DNA from: Acidobacteriota bacterium
GTDB lineage: Bacteria; Acidobacteriota; Terriglobia; Bryobacterales; Bryobacteraceae
Direction of reading: 5' to 3'
Assembly (NCBI GenBank): GCA_025354885.1
Contig: JANXLY010000056.1
Location: forward strand, 1-64,000
Length of the DNA stretch: 64,000 nucleotides
The position numbers were made by a program, and so were the translations under genes. Below the pieces are notes generated by a model. The model was given only the letters and a program-made list of their open reading frames with translations, was not told the DNA's origin and made no database searches. Below, one piece after another: positions 51,465-60,338 of the stretch (its first letter is position 1; each line of letters opens with the position of its first letter).

Positions 51465-51761
51465 TTGGTTGGAGTGAGCAACGCGATTGAATCGGCAAGA
51501 AACATTGGACCCGTTACGGGAGCGGCACTCCGTCGCGTGGGCGTCGCTACCGTCGCAGCTCTCGAGCAAATGGGGTGGGAAGAAGCATGGCTGCGGCTCT
51601 GCCAGTCCAATCCAGGCTCTGGCTACCTGCATCTTCTGTGTGGGTATGCATTGCTCGGGGCAATCGAAAACATAGACTGGCTTCGATTGCCTGAGGAGCG
51701 CAAGCAGGCCGCAAAGCGCGTCAAACGCGAAATTCAGCGTGATTTGAGAAATCGAGCCTGA
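51465..51761 (+). CDS. TfoX C-terminal-domain protein
   Basis: 98 residues at most. NIGPVTGAALRRVGVATVAAL is the helix-hairpin-helix-like start of the TfoX/Sxy C-terminal domain; LHLLCGYALLGAIENIDWLRLPEERK is its typical second half. The N-terminal TfoX domain is missing, as in many stand-alone copies. The TTG at 51465 or the in-frame GTG at 51474 is the start; neither has a strong ribosome site. The last 28 bases overlap the end of the convergent ppk gene. TfoX is linked to competence in gammaproteobacteria, but small C-domain proteins have no proven role. Confidence 0.75.
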   Translation: MVGVSNAIESARNIGPVTGAALRRVGVATVAALEQMGWEEAWLRLCQSNPGSGYLHLLCGYALLGAIENIDWLRLPEERKQAAKRVKREIQRDLRNRA

Positions 51762-53851
51762 GCGTTTATTGCCTTGGGCTGATCGCGGTGCGGATTGCGT
51801 GCATAGCTGCCATCTGTCTGCATCGTACGGACCTTCGCTTCATCCAAAAGATAAGTATCGAGAATGTCTTCCCGGATGTACTTCTTGAGCCGTTTATCTT
51901 CAATCGGGAATAAGGTTTCCACGCGCCGGTGTAAGTTTCTAGGCATCATATCGGCACTACCCAGATATAAATCGTGCGCTCCGCCATTGCGAAAATAATA
52001 AATGCGAGAGTGTTCCAGAAAGCGACCGACCAGTGAGCGAACTGTGATGGTTTCGCTGATGCCAGGAACTCCCGGGCGTAGCGAGCATGCGCCACGAATC
52101 AGCAGGTCAATCTTAACGCCAGCCTGTGAAGCCTGATACAGCAGCTTGATGATTCCCTGGTGTGCCAGGGCGTTCATCTTGAAGATGATGTATCCTCCAC
52201 GGCCCTGCTTCTGGTGCTCGATTTCCCGTTTAATCAGCGCTTCAATGCGTTCAAAAAGATCGACAGGGGCGACGAGAAGTTTTCGATAGCTCTTTTTCGC
52301 AGAATAGCCCGTGAGGTGATTAAACAGATCGGTAGCATCTGCCCCCAGCGCCTCGTCGCAGGTCAGTAGACTCAAATCGGTATAGAGCCCGGCCGTAACC
52401 ACGTTGTAGTTGCCGGTTCCAAAATGCGTGTAGCGACGTATCGTGTCTCCCTCCTTGCGAACCACCAGCGCCAGCTTCGAATGGATTTTCAGGCCAAGTA
52501 GGCCGTAGACAACATGCACGCCCTGCGCTTCGAGACGTCTGGCCCATTCGATATTAGACTCTTCGTCAAAGCGGGCCTTGAGTTCGACCAGAACTGCCAC
52601 CTGTTTGCCGCGCTCGTTTGCCTCTAGCAGACAGTCAACAACAGGAGAATTTCGACCGACGCGGTAGAGCGTCATCTTGATTGCCAGCACGTCGGGATCC
52701 TGGGCCGCTTTGCGCAAAAGATCTACGACAGGGTCGAAAGAGTCGAAGGGGTGATGCAACAAAATATCACCACGGCGGATCGTGCTAAAAAGATCTGCTC
52801 CCTCATTGAGCTTGGGGTCGAGTGCGGGTGGAATCCTCGGAATGAACGACTTGTCGCGAAGCTCGCGCCGATCCACTTGCAACAGGTGCTTCAGACGAAC
52901 AAACGAGATCGGATCCTCCACGCGATAAACATCATTCCATTCCGCCTCAAGGTTGGATACCAGAATCTCAAGGATCTGGTCGGGCATTTCCTGATTGACC
53001 TTGACGCGCACCACATCACCGAAGCGCCGCTGCCGCACAGATTCTTCAATCGTTTCGAGCAAGTCGTCGGCTTCAAGCTCCTGTATGGCAACATCGGCGT
53101 CGCGTGTGACGTGAAAGGGATGGGCCTCAAGAACTTCCATACCAGGAAAGAGCTCTCCCAGATGAGCCACAATCAGATGCTCGAGCCAGATAAAACGCTG
53201 TGTGCGAGAGCGCCGCAATTTTCCATTGGCCTCAATCGGGATCAGTTGCGGCAGGCTATCCGGAACCTTCAGGCGGGCAAAGTGGTTCTCACCTTCAGTC
53301 CCGCGGATGAGAATGGCAAGGTTGAGGCTAAGGTTTGAAATGTGCGGGAATGGCCGCCCAGGGTCAAAAGCAAGCGGCGTCAGAACCGGATAGACCTTCT
53401 GCAGAAAATAGTCATGCAGGCGCTTCTTCGTTACTTCATCGACATCCTGAATCGTGACAAATTCAATTCCTTCCTCCGCAAGCTCCGGCAGGATCGAATC
53501 ATGCAGACAGCGACGGGCATCGATCATGAGCTGAGCCACGACGGGACGAATGGCATCGAGTTGCCCAACTGCGTTCAGGCCATCCGGGCCAAGCTCGTCG
53601 AGACCCGCATCCACCTGGTGTTTGAGGCCGGCCACACGCACCATAAAAAATTCGTCGAGGTTCGATCCGAGGATCGATAGAAACTTCACGCGTTCAAGCA
53701 ATGGGTTGAAAGGGTCAAACGCTTCTTCCAGCACACGCCGCTGAAAGCCAAGCAGACTCAGTTCACGATTGATGAACAGGCCGCGGTCGTCGAGTGAAAG
53801 TACCGCTGCGGGAGCCGGTTTTGGGGATGCCTTGCGTTTCGGTTGAGCCAT
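51734..53851 (-). CDS. ppk: Polyphosphate kinase 1
   Basis: 705 residues, full length. N-domain FINRELSLLGFQRRVLEEAF, head domain, and two phospholipase-D-like catalytic domains are present. LLGLKIHSKLALVVRKEGDT and YTHFGTGNYNVVTAGLYTDL carry the phosphorylated His and ATP contacts. MNALAHQGIIKLLYQAS, LIRGACSLRPGVPG and YLGSADMMPRNLHRRVETLF form the second catalytic half. It makes long-chain polyphosphate from ATP reversibly. It starts only 9 bases after the end of the M28 peptidase gene upstream; no phosphate-regulon site or exopolyphosphatase is seen near it. Confidence 0.97.
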   Translation of the reverse strand: MAQPKRKASPKPAPAAVLSLDDRGLFINRELSLLGFQRRVLEEAFDPFNPLLERVKFLSILGSNLDEFFMVRVAGLKHQVDAGLDELGPDGLNAVGQLDAIRPVVAQLMIDARRCLHDSILPELAEEGIEFVTIQDVDEVTKKRLHDYFLQKVYPVLTPLAFDPGRPFPHISNLSLNLAILIRGTEGENHFARLKVPDSLPQLIPIEANGKLRRSRTQRFIWLEHLIVAHLGELFPGMEVLEAHPFHVTRDADVAIQELEADDLLETIEESVRQRRFGDVVRVKVNQEMPDQILEILVSNLEAEWNDVYRVEDPISFVRLKHLLQVDRRELRDKSFIPRIPPALDPKLNEGADLFSTIRRGDILLHHPFDSFDPVVDLLRKAAQDPDVLAIKMTLYRVGRNSPVVDCLLEANERGKQVAVLVELKARFDEESNIEWARRLEAQGVHVVYGLLGLKIHSKLALVVRKEGDTIRRYTHFGTGNYNVVTAGLYTDLSLLTCDEALGADATDLFNHLTGYSAKKSYRKLLVAPVDLFERIEALIKREIEHQKQGRGGYIIFKMNALAHQGIIKLLYQASQAGVKIDLLIRGACSLRPGVPGISETITVRSLVGRFLEHSRIYYFRNGGAHDLYLGSADMMPRNLHRRVETLFPIEDKRLKKYIREDILDTYLLDEAKVRTMQTDGSYARNPHRDQPKAINAQARFLKSR

Positions 53852-53860
53852 GCTCTCTTT

Positions 53861-55192
53861 CTAGGGTAGCGGGGGAATGTTAAAGTTGCGCGACACCAGC
53901 GCATAAGCAGCAACAGGGCTCTCGATCCCATTCTTGCCAATACTGCGCACGCCGATCACAATATCGTCGATCGAAAGATTGGGCAGAACGTATTCAGTAA
54001 TATTTCCAACGAAGATTTCCCGCTCCCAGTAAAGAGCGCTTGTGCTTCGCACGCTTACGAAATAGCCGGCTACCTCGTCAATCGGCTGAGCTGCCGTCCA
54101 TTTGAGCGAAGCATCATAGCCCTTGCCGCGAGTCAGGTTGGGCCCTGTGATCACGCCCTGGGCATTGCTGCGCATCACTTGCGGGGCAGCTGGGGCCAAC
54201 GCAAGGCTCGCTATTGCCGCAGCGTTGACACGCACGACACGGGCTGCATAACTCGGAGAAGCATGTTCAAAAGTATCTCCAGCCGAATGCTGGTAAGCGT
54301 AATTCTCAACTGGAGTTGTAAAGCGGATTGCCGCCCAGCCAAGGTCATGGAAGGGTGTATGGTCGCCTCCGCGGCCAAAGCGGTCGCCCCGAAATACCGG
54401 GTTCGCCTTCATCGCAGGGTAATAGCGCTCCGCCATTTCGCGCACATAGCGCGCCAGCGAGCGTGAGGGCGAATCTTGAGGATCGCCCGAATAAACATTC
54501 ACCAGGTCGGTCACGCGGCGGTCGTCTCCGGCATAATCATTGCCGATGATGTCGTTGTTGAAAACGGCATCGATATTGCGATTTTGTTCCTTGGCCGCCT
54601 TCGAATAAGCACGGCTTCCAAACAGCCCCTGCTCTTCACCGGAGAACGCGATAAACACAATGGTCTTTTGCCATTCCTGCTGGCTCATCAGCCTGGCCAG
54701 TTCCATGACAAGCGAGACGCCACTCGCGTTGTCACTCATGCCCGGCGCGTTCGGCGCCTCTGCCGATGCTACCCAGTCTGTCGTGTCCCCCGAGCCTGGA
54801 ACAGCATCCTTTTTGCGGATGACATTTAGCGAGTCGTAATGGGCGCAAACAATAATCTCGTGGTCCTTTTGCGAAGTGCCAGGCAGCACGGCAACAACAT
54901 TCACGAGGTCGAGGTCCTTGACGATACGGCCCTGTTTTGTTATGTGATGTGTGTCAAACGATACTTCGAGACGCGGCGAAAAAGACTTGAATTCCGATGC
55001 AATCCACTCGCGCGCAGCCGTATTGCCTTTGTCGTAGTTGGTGTTGCGCGACCCAAAGCTCTCGAGCTTCTTCATAATGCCCGCAATGCGCTCGGCAGTG
55101 ACCTGCTCGACGATGCCCTTCACCTGCGGATGGATGCCTTTGGGCGCTACTTGGGCAGACAGGGTGAGGGCGAGAAAGAAGGCGAAGCGCAT
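53861..55192 (-). CDS. Secreted M28-family zinc aminopeptidase
   Basis: 443 residues with a signal peptide (MRFAFFLALTLSAQ). The cocatalytic zinc ligands are in CAHYDSLNVI (His), MSDNASGVSLVMELARL (Asp), FSGEEQGLFGSRAY (general-base and ligand Glu), FNNDIIGNDYAG (Asp) and AYQHSAGDTFEHAS (His). After about residue 350 a fibronectin/beta-sandwich-like extension follows (YDASLKWTAAQPIDEVAGYF). It probably digests peptides outside the cytoplasm. It is divergent from the TonB receptor gene, about 70 bases apart; both could serve uptake of degradation products. Confidence 0.93.
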   Translation of the reverse strand: MRFAFFLALTLSAQVAPKGIHPQVKGIVEQVTAERIAGIMKKLESFGSRNTNYDKGNTAAREWIASEFKSFSPRLEVSFDTHHITKQGRIVKDLDLVNVVAVLPGTSQKDHEIIVCAHYDSLNVIRKKDAVPGSGDTTDWVASAEAPNAPGMSDNASGVSLVMELARLMSQQEWQKTIVFIAFSGEEQGLFGSRAYSKAAKEQNRNIDAVFNNDIIGNDYAGDDRRVTDLVNVYSGDPQDSPSRSLARYVREMAERYYPAMKANPVFRGDRFGRGGDHTPFHDLGWAAIRFTTPVENYAYQHSAGDTFEHASPSYAARVVRVNAAAIASLALAPAAPQVMRSNAQGVITGPNLTRGKGYDASLKWTAAQPIDEVAGYFVSVRSTSALYWEREIFVGNITEYVLPNLSIDDIVIGVRSIGKNGIESPVAAYALVSRNFNIPPLP

Positions 55193-55265
55193 GTATCTTC
55201 ATAAGTTACCGCATTGACACCGGATGCTAGCGGAATTGAAACTTTCACTGGCTACGATCTACTTC

Positions 55266-58200
55266 ATGAAGAGTTTTCTTGCTTTGATTTTGTTTACGGC
55301 TGCGCTATGTGCGCAGACCGATTCTGCCTCTCTCCGTGTACTGGTTGAAGATCCCTCACAAAGTGCCATTGCAGGCGCAAAAGTGAGCTTGCTCAATCGC
55401 GCCACCGGGGCACGCGCAAGTGTGGTTTCAAGTGCCGATGGTTATGCTGTCTTCAGCCCGATCTTGCGCGGGCTGTATGAGCTCGACGTAGTGCAGAGCG
55501 GTTTCAAGAGTGTCAAGCTCAACGAGCTTCAGATCAATGTCGACGAGCGTCGCCTGGTGCGGATCAAGCTCGAGATCTCAACGGTCAGCGAGACCGTCGA
55601 AGTTACGGCCAACGTTGCCTCGATTCAGACCGAACAGGGTTCACTTGGGCAGGTCATCAGTGGTCGTACCGCCGTCGAATTACCACTCGCAGGTCGCCGC
55701 TACACGGAACTTGCCTTGCTATCGCCGGGCGTTGCCGCCAGTACCCTCAACCCCACCACGCGAGGGCCGGGCTGGTTTGTAGCCAACGGCAATTACCATA
55801 CGCAGAATAACTTCCTGCTCGATGGCGTAGACAACAATCAGGGGACCCAGAATGCTCAGTCTTTGAGCGCTCAGGTTGTTCAACCCAACCCCGATGCAAT
55901 CGCTGAGTTCAAAGTCCAGACCAATTCTTTCTCTGCCGAATTTGGCCGCAGTGCCGGCGCGGTAGTAAACGTCTCCATCAAGAGCGGCAGCAATGAGACT
56001 CACGGCACCGCCTACTACTTCAATCGCGACTCCGCGCTCGCTGCTCGCGGCTGGACCAACAATCAGCAGAACCTCCCGAAGAACAACCTGAAGTGGCAAC
56101 AGTATGGCGCTACAGTTGGCGGTCCGATCATAAAAAACAAGCTCTTCTACTTTGGTGCCTACGAGGGCTTCCGCCAGAACTTTGCCGATACAGGCCTGAC
56201 TACAGTACCAACTGTTGGACAGAAGAAAGGCGAGTTCGGCGCACTCACGCTCCTCGATCCGTCAACGAACACTTTGTTCCCCGGCAATGTAATTCCCGCT
56301 TCTCGATTTGATGCTCTGGCCAGGAAAATCATCGATCTGTATCCTGAGGCCAACCTGCCAGGTGCCTTCCAGAATGGCCGCCCCACCAACAACTACAGTC
56401 TCCAGCGCGACGGCAAAGAAGACACCCACAAATTCGATACCCGTGGCGATTACAGCCTGAACGAAAAGAACCAGATCATGGCCCGTTTCAGCTATCTGCG
56501 TCAGAAGTTCAGCAGAGACGCAATCTTCCCCGGCCTTGCCGATGGCGTTGGCAACCAGGGCACTCAATTCAATGAGAACAATAGCCTTGCCGTCGCCTGG
56601 ACCAGTACCCTGTCGCCTCGCATCGTCAACACGCTCCGCTACGGCCGCAACTACACCTTTGCTGAGTTCGCCCATGCCACCGTCAATGAGCAGAAAGCAG
56701 ACGCTTTCGGCTTTCGCGGCTTTCCTGCCGAAATGCTCCAGGTAGGCGGCTTGCCTTTGATCGCACCCACCAACTACAACCAGTTGGGCACCCGCAATTT
56801 CCGGCCCCAGTTTCAGTCCCCCAAGTTGAATCAGATCGTTGACACGATCTCCTTTCAGGCCGGCAAACATTTCCTGCGCGGTGGTTTTGAACTGCGTCTC
56901 AAGGACAACACTTTCGTCGACATCACTCGCCGCACTCCGGCCTACAACTTCCTCGGTCGCTTCACCAACGACGCCATGGGCGATCTGCTCCTTGGCTTCC
57001 CGGAAAGCGTCCAGTTGAACACCGTGCCCGAAGTCAACCAGTTGCAGCAGGCCTATAGCGGCTTCGTCCAGGACGACTGGAAGCTGACTCGCAGACTCAC
57101 CCTCAACCTCGGCATGCGTTACGAGTACACAACTCCGTTCTATGGCAATGGCAAGAACAAGAACATCAACTTCAACCCCGCAACCGGCGCACTCGTGTTT
57201 CCCAGCAACGACGACAAATATCTCACCACACCTGACCGTAATAACTTCGGCCCACGCCTTGGTTTCGCCTGGCAGGCAAAAGAAGAAAAGCTGGTTGTGC
57301 GCGGCGGCTATGGCATCTTCTACAACACCGAAGACATCTACGGCTCGGAAGCAAGCCTTGCTCTCAACCCTCCGCAGTTGATTCAACCGACACTGTTGCG
57401 GGTTGGCACCGGCCCCTCGCCCGTTCGTCTCAGCGACCCCCTTCCCTCGGGCGTTTTGTCCAACTACGATAGCCGCAACATCGCCCTTCGCACTCGCGAA
57501 CGCGAGCAGCGTTCGGGCCGCATTCAACAGTTCAACCTGGCCATGCAATATCGTGTGAGCAAGGCGAGTACTTTTGAACTGGCCTATGCCGGCAACCGGG
57601 GCACCAATCTGTTTGGGCTCTATGAACGCAATCAGACAGCCTTCGGCATTGATGGCTCCGTTGCCGCCAACCGCCCCTTCCCTCAGTGGCAGGGAATTCA
57701 GACCGGTGCAAGCCGCGCCAAGAGCTGGTACAACGCACTACAAACCAAGTTCGAACACAATTTCAGCGGTGGCTTTTACGCACTCGCCAGCTTTACCTGG
57801 GCTAGCGCTATCGATCAGGCTGGCACTTGGGATGCTGGTGCTTCGCCGCAGTTACTGGATCGCTTCGACCAGGAGAACGGGCGCATGTCGCAGACTCCGA
57901 AATTGCAATACACCACTGCACTGACTTACCAGTTGCCCGTTGGCCGCAGTTGGACGGGAGCCCCAAAGATTCTCTTTGCCGGTTGGCGCATGGCTGCAAT
58001 TGTCAATTGCCGCTCCGGCCTGCCGATCAGCATTGGCTTGAACAGCAACGGCATCGATCCTCGCACCGGCCTCGCCTATCGCTTCCTCAATCGGAATGGT
58101 GGCGGCCTGCGTCCAGACCGCGTAGGCGAAGCAAATTCGGGCATCGATCCAAAGACCGACCGTCTGCGCTTTCTCGATCCGGCAGCATTCATCGTTCAGG

Positions 58201-58454
58201 CACTGAACACTCCCGGCAACGCAGCGAGAAACGCGGCTTACGGTCCGCGATTCTTCAACACAGACTTCAATCTGTCCAAGGTATTTCAATTCACCGAACG
58301 GCAGTCGGTTGATATTCGCGGAGAGGCCTTCAACCTGTTCAACACAGTGAATTTCAACAACCCGGCGACAACAGTTGGCAGCACGAATTTCGGCTGGATC
58401 ACTTCAGCTCGCGACGCCCGCATCATGCAGTTGGCTGTTCGCTACCGCTTCTGA
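55266..58454 (+). CDS. Oar-like TonB-dependent receptor
   Basis: About 1062 residues. Signal peptide SFLALILFTAALCAQ, then a carboxypeptidase-regulatory-like beta-sandwich (LRVLVEDPSQSAIAGAKVSL, about residues 20-100). The plug follows with VEVTANVASIQTEQGSLGQV, ELPLAGRRYTELALLSPGV and DAIAEFKVQTNSFSAEFGRS, then a long barrel ending in MQLAVRYRF with the terminal Phe of outer-membrane proteins. This architecture is expanded greatly in Solibacteres and relatives and is tied to uptake or adhesion. The frame opens at 55224; the ATG at 55266 starts the signal peptide. The ligand is unknown. Confidence 0.93.
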   Translation: MKSFLALILFTAALCAQTDSASLRVLVEDPSQSAIAGAKVSLLNRATGARASVVSSADGYAVFSPILRGLYELDVVQSGFKSVKLNELQINVDERRLVRIKLEISTVSETVEVTANVASIQTEQGSLGQVISGRTAVELPLAGRRYTELALLSPGVAASTLNPTTRGPGWFVANGNYHTQNNFLLDGVDNNQGTQNAQSLSAQVVQPNPDAIAEFKVQTNSFSAEFGRSAGAVVNVSIKSGSNETHGTAYYFNRDSALAARGWTNNQQNLPKNNLKWQQYGATVGGPIIKNKLFYFGAYEGFRQNFADTGLTTVPTVGQKKGEFGALTLLDPSTNTLFPGNVIPASRFDALARKIIDLYPEANLPGAFQNGRPTNNYSLQRDGKEDTHKFDTRGDYSLNEKNQIMARFSYLRQKFSRDAIFPGLADGVGNQGTQFNENNSLAVAWTSTLSPRIVNTLRYGRNYTFAEFAHATVNEQKADAFGFRGFPAEMLQVGGLPLIAPTNYNQLGTRNFRPQFQSPKLNQIVDTISFQAGKHFLRGGFELRLKDNTFVDITRRTPAYNFLGRFTNDAMGDLLLGFPESVQLNTVPEVNQLQQAYSGFVQDDWKLTRRLTLNLGMRYEYTTPFYGNGKNKNINFNPATGALVFPSNDDKYLTTPDRNNFGPRLGFAWQAKEEKLVVRGGYGIFYNTEDIYGSEASLALNPPQLIQPTLLRVGTGPSPVRLSDPLPSGVLSNYDSRNIALRTREREQRSGRIQQFNLAMQYRVSKASTFELAYAGNRGTNLFGLYERNQTAFGIDGSVAANRPFPQWQGIQTGASRAKSWYNALQTKFEHNFSGGFYALASFTWASAIDQAGTWDAGASPQLLDRFDQENGRMSQTPKLQYTTALTYQLPVGRSWTGAPKILFAGWRMAAIVNCRSGLPISIGLNSNGIDPRTGLAYRFLNRNGGGLRPDRVGEANSGIDPKTDRLRFLDPAAFIVQALNTPGNAARNAAYGPRFFNTDFNLSKVFQFTERQSVDIRGEAFNLFNTVNFNNPATTVGSTNFGWITSARDARIMQLAVRYRF

Positions 58455-58475
58455 CAAAGGGTAGAATGAGATCCC

Positions 58476-58865
58476 ATGAAGACGGATCTCGATCGCCTGC
58501 AAGGGAATTGGCGCATCAAATCTCTGATCCTCGACGGCGCTGCGATGAGCGCCGGCAGGATCGGGGACGCCCGCGTCGTCGTCTCAGGGGACCATTTTCA
58601 ATCGCTCGGCATGGGATCCACCTACCTTGGGCTCCTGCGCCTTGATCTGAGCCGCAGACCCAAAAGCTTCTCGATCAAGTTCACTCGCGGTCCAGAAAAG
58701 GGCAACGTTAACCACGGCATCTACGAACTCAAAAGAGGTCGCTGGAAGCTTTGTATCGCTACAAAAGGAGGCCCGGCCCCTCACGATTTCGTGAGCGAGC
58801 CGGGCTCCGGTTTTGCTATTGAAATTCTAGAACGCGACGTCGACCCAGCCGCGCTTCTCGCTTGA
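58476..58865 (+). CDS. TIGR03067-like small domain protein
   Basis: 129 residues, no signal peptide. LDRLQGNWRIKSLILDGAAM is the opening of the TIGR03067 domain, common in planctomycetes and acidobacteria. FSIKFTRGPEKGNVNHGIYE and KLCIATKGGPAPHDF follow in register. The family is of unknown function and forms a small beta-barrel-like fold. It starts 21 bases after the TonB receptor stop, so it may be co-transcribed. Its last 39 bases overlap the convergent oxidoreductase gene, and they are preceded by a hairpin usable by the other strand. Confidence 0.85.
   Translation: MKTDLDRLQGNWRIKSLILDGAAMSAGRIGDARVVVSGDHFQSLGMGSTYLGLLRLDLSRRPKSFSIKFTRGPEKGNVNHGIYELKRGRWKLCIATKGGPAPHDFVSEPGSGFAIEILERDVDPAALLA
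58771..58805 (-). terminator. Terminator-like hairpin for the Gfo/Idh/MocA gene, inside the convergent gene
   Basis: GCCCGGC (58771-58777) plus TCACGA (58781-58786) pair with TCGTGA (58789-58794) plus GCCGGGC (58799-58805), with a 2-base loop and one internal bulge. On the minus strand CTCCTTTTGT follows. It lies 21 bases beyond the stop of the minus-strand oxidoreductase gene and within the coding sequence of the TIGR03067-like gene. Confidence 0.6.
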
Positions 58866-59975
58866 AGCCGCCACAGCTTCCAGTAGAATCATTCCACGCA
58901 GGCCATCGGCAAAAGTAGGATAGTCGATCTCCGCCTTCGGGTCCGCAACACGCCGGTAAAAGCGCTTGAAAAGATTCTTGTGGCTGTCGTCATAACCTTC
59001 ACTATGACCGCCTGGCAACTCTGCGAAGGCAGCCGCCGCAGGGTAAAACAGGCTCCCATCCTTCACAATCACCTGGTTTGGCGTATTGCGATGGCCAACC
59101 CAAAGCTCGTCGGGCTTCTCCTGATTCCAGGACACGCCGGATTTGGTGCCATAGATCTCAATGCGGAAGCTGTTCTTGTTTCCAGCCGAAATCTGGCTCA
59201 CCGTAAACGATCCGCGCGCACGATCTCCCAGGTGCAGCAGCACCGCACCAAAGTCGTCTGTCTCAATCGGGATGTTCTGGTAATCTTCCGGGCTCAGCGT
59301 TTTACCAGAGAAGGTCTGCACGCTTCCCTTGGGCTTCTTTCGAGTCTTGTGAAAGGTTGTCAGCTCGCCGCACACACTCGTGATCGGCAGTTTTGTGAGG
59401 TACTGCACCATATCCATCCAGTGGCTCCCAATGTCGCCCATGGCCCGGAGTTTTCCGTTGTGCTCCGATTCAATGCGCCAGTTGTAGTCCGTGTCGTAGA
59501 GCAGCCAGTCTTGCGAATAGGTTCCCTGCACCGCCAGAATTTCACCCAGATCGCCTGCCGCAACCATTTGCCGGATCTGCTGCACCACCGGGTAGTAACG
59601 AAGGTTGTGGTTGGTGGCATGCGCTACGCCCTTCGCTTCAGCAAGGGTCAGCAGGTCTTTCGCCTCAGCGCTCGTCATGGTGAGAGGCTTCTCGCAGAGC
59701 ACGTGCTTCCCGTGCTGGAGTGCGATCTTCGTCATCGGGTGATGCAGCACGTTGGGCGTACAAACATGGATTGCATCAATGGCTGGATCTTTGGCCAGAG
59801 ATTCCCAATCCCCTGTAGATCGGTCGATATACAACTGATCTGCGAAGGCTTTTGCTTTCGCATCACTAGAGCCGGCGACGGCCACTACTTCGACATTCCC
59901 GAGGCGGCGGATGGCTTCTGTATGCACGATGCCCATAAAGCCCGTGCCGAACATTGCGGTTCTTATTTTTTGCAT
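58827..59975 (-). CDS. Gfo/Idh/MocA-family oxidoreductase
   Basis: 382 residues. The N-terminal Rossmann fold starts RTAMFGTGFMGIVHTEAIRR with the dinucleotide-binding GxGxxG. AIHVCTPNVLHHPMT and HVLCEKPLTMTSAEAKDLL carry the conserved E-K-P Lys. GDIGSHWMDMVQYL contributes the catalytic His/Asp region of the C-terminal beta-sheet domain. These enzymes oxidise or reduce sugars, inositols or sugar derivatives with NAD(P). No sugar-kinase or isomerase neighbour points to the substrate. Confidence 0.93.
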   Translation of the reverse strand: MQKIRTAMFGTGFMGIVHTEAIRRLGNVEVVAVAGSSDAKAKAFADQLYIDRSTGDWESLAKDPAIDAIHVCTPNVLHHPMTKIALQHGKHVLCEKPLTMTSAEAKDLLTLAEAKGVAHATNHNLRYYPVVQQIRQMVAAGDLGEILAVQGTYSQDWLLYDTDYNWRIESEHNGKLRAMGDIGSHWMDMVQYLTKLPITSVCGELTTFHKTRKKPKGSVQTFSGKTLSPEDYQNIPIETDDFGAVLLHLGDRARGSFTVSQISAGNKNSFRIEIYGTKSGVSWNQEKPDELWVGHRNTPNQVIVKDGSLFYPAAAAFAELPGGHSEGYDDSHKNLFKRFYRRVADPKAEIDYPTFADGLRGMILLEAVAASSEKRGWVDVAF

Positions 59976-60092
59976 GGATTTAACCTTAACAATCTATCGT
60001 ATCTGGGTCCAATCGGTCGATACCTGAATTGGTAGAATGAGAACACCAAAAGCATGATTGTCAGAATCAAGTTGCGCGTTGGGCCAAAAGTA

Positions 60093-60338
60093 ATGGCGAA
60101 CCGAAATCTGGATTCGAAGCTCGCTAGCGCAATTGCGAGTCTTCTGACTCCGGCAGCAGTCCTGTGCTTTGTCGTGGCTTTGTGGCGATTGCTTGCAGAT
60201 GCAGACATCACCGAACAATTTGTTATCCGCGGCGGATTACTCTCCCACTGGCAGGTCTGGCTCGCGATGGGGATCGCGATTCAAACACTGAGCGTCTTCC
60301 TCGACCGTTATGGCCGCCGACCTGAGCGCCAGGTTTAG
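60093..60338 (+). CDS. Small two-helix membrane protein
   Basis: 81 residues from the ATG at 60093; an alternative ATG at 60054 adds 13 residues. Two hydrophobic segments (about residues 17-33, SLLTPAAVLCFVVALWRL, and about 52-68, SHWQVWLAMGIAIQTLSV) with a charged C-terminus. No family is recognised. It overlaps the end of the convergent TIGR03437-type gene by 4 bases. It lies opposite the oxidoreductase gene, about 120 bases from its start. Confidence 0.5.
   Translation: MANRNLDSKLASAIASLLTPAAVLCFVVALWRLLADADITEQFVIRGGLLSHWQVWLAMGIAIQTLSVFLDRYGRRPERQV

Noticed and set aside
56262..57548. 428-codon open frame antisense to the TonB receptor
   Set aside because: It lies entirely within a well-supported receptor gene, has no start context or domain, and reflects the codon bias of the real strand.
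58980..60035. 351-codon open frame antisense to the Gfo/Idh/MocA gene
   Set aside because: The minus-strand oxidoreductase has all family motifs; the plus frame has none.
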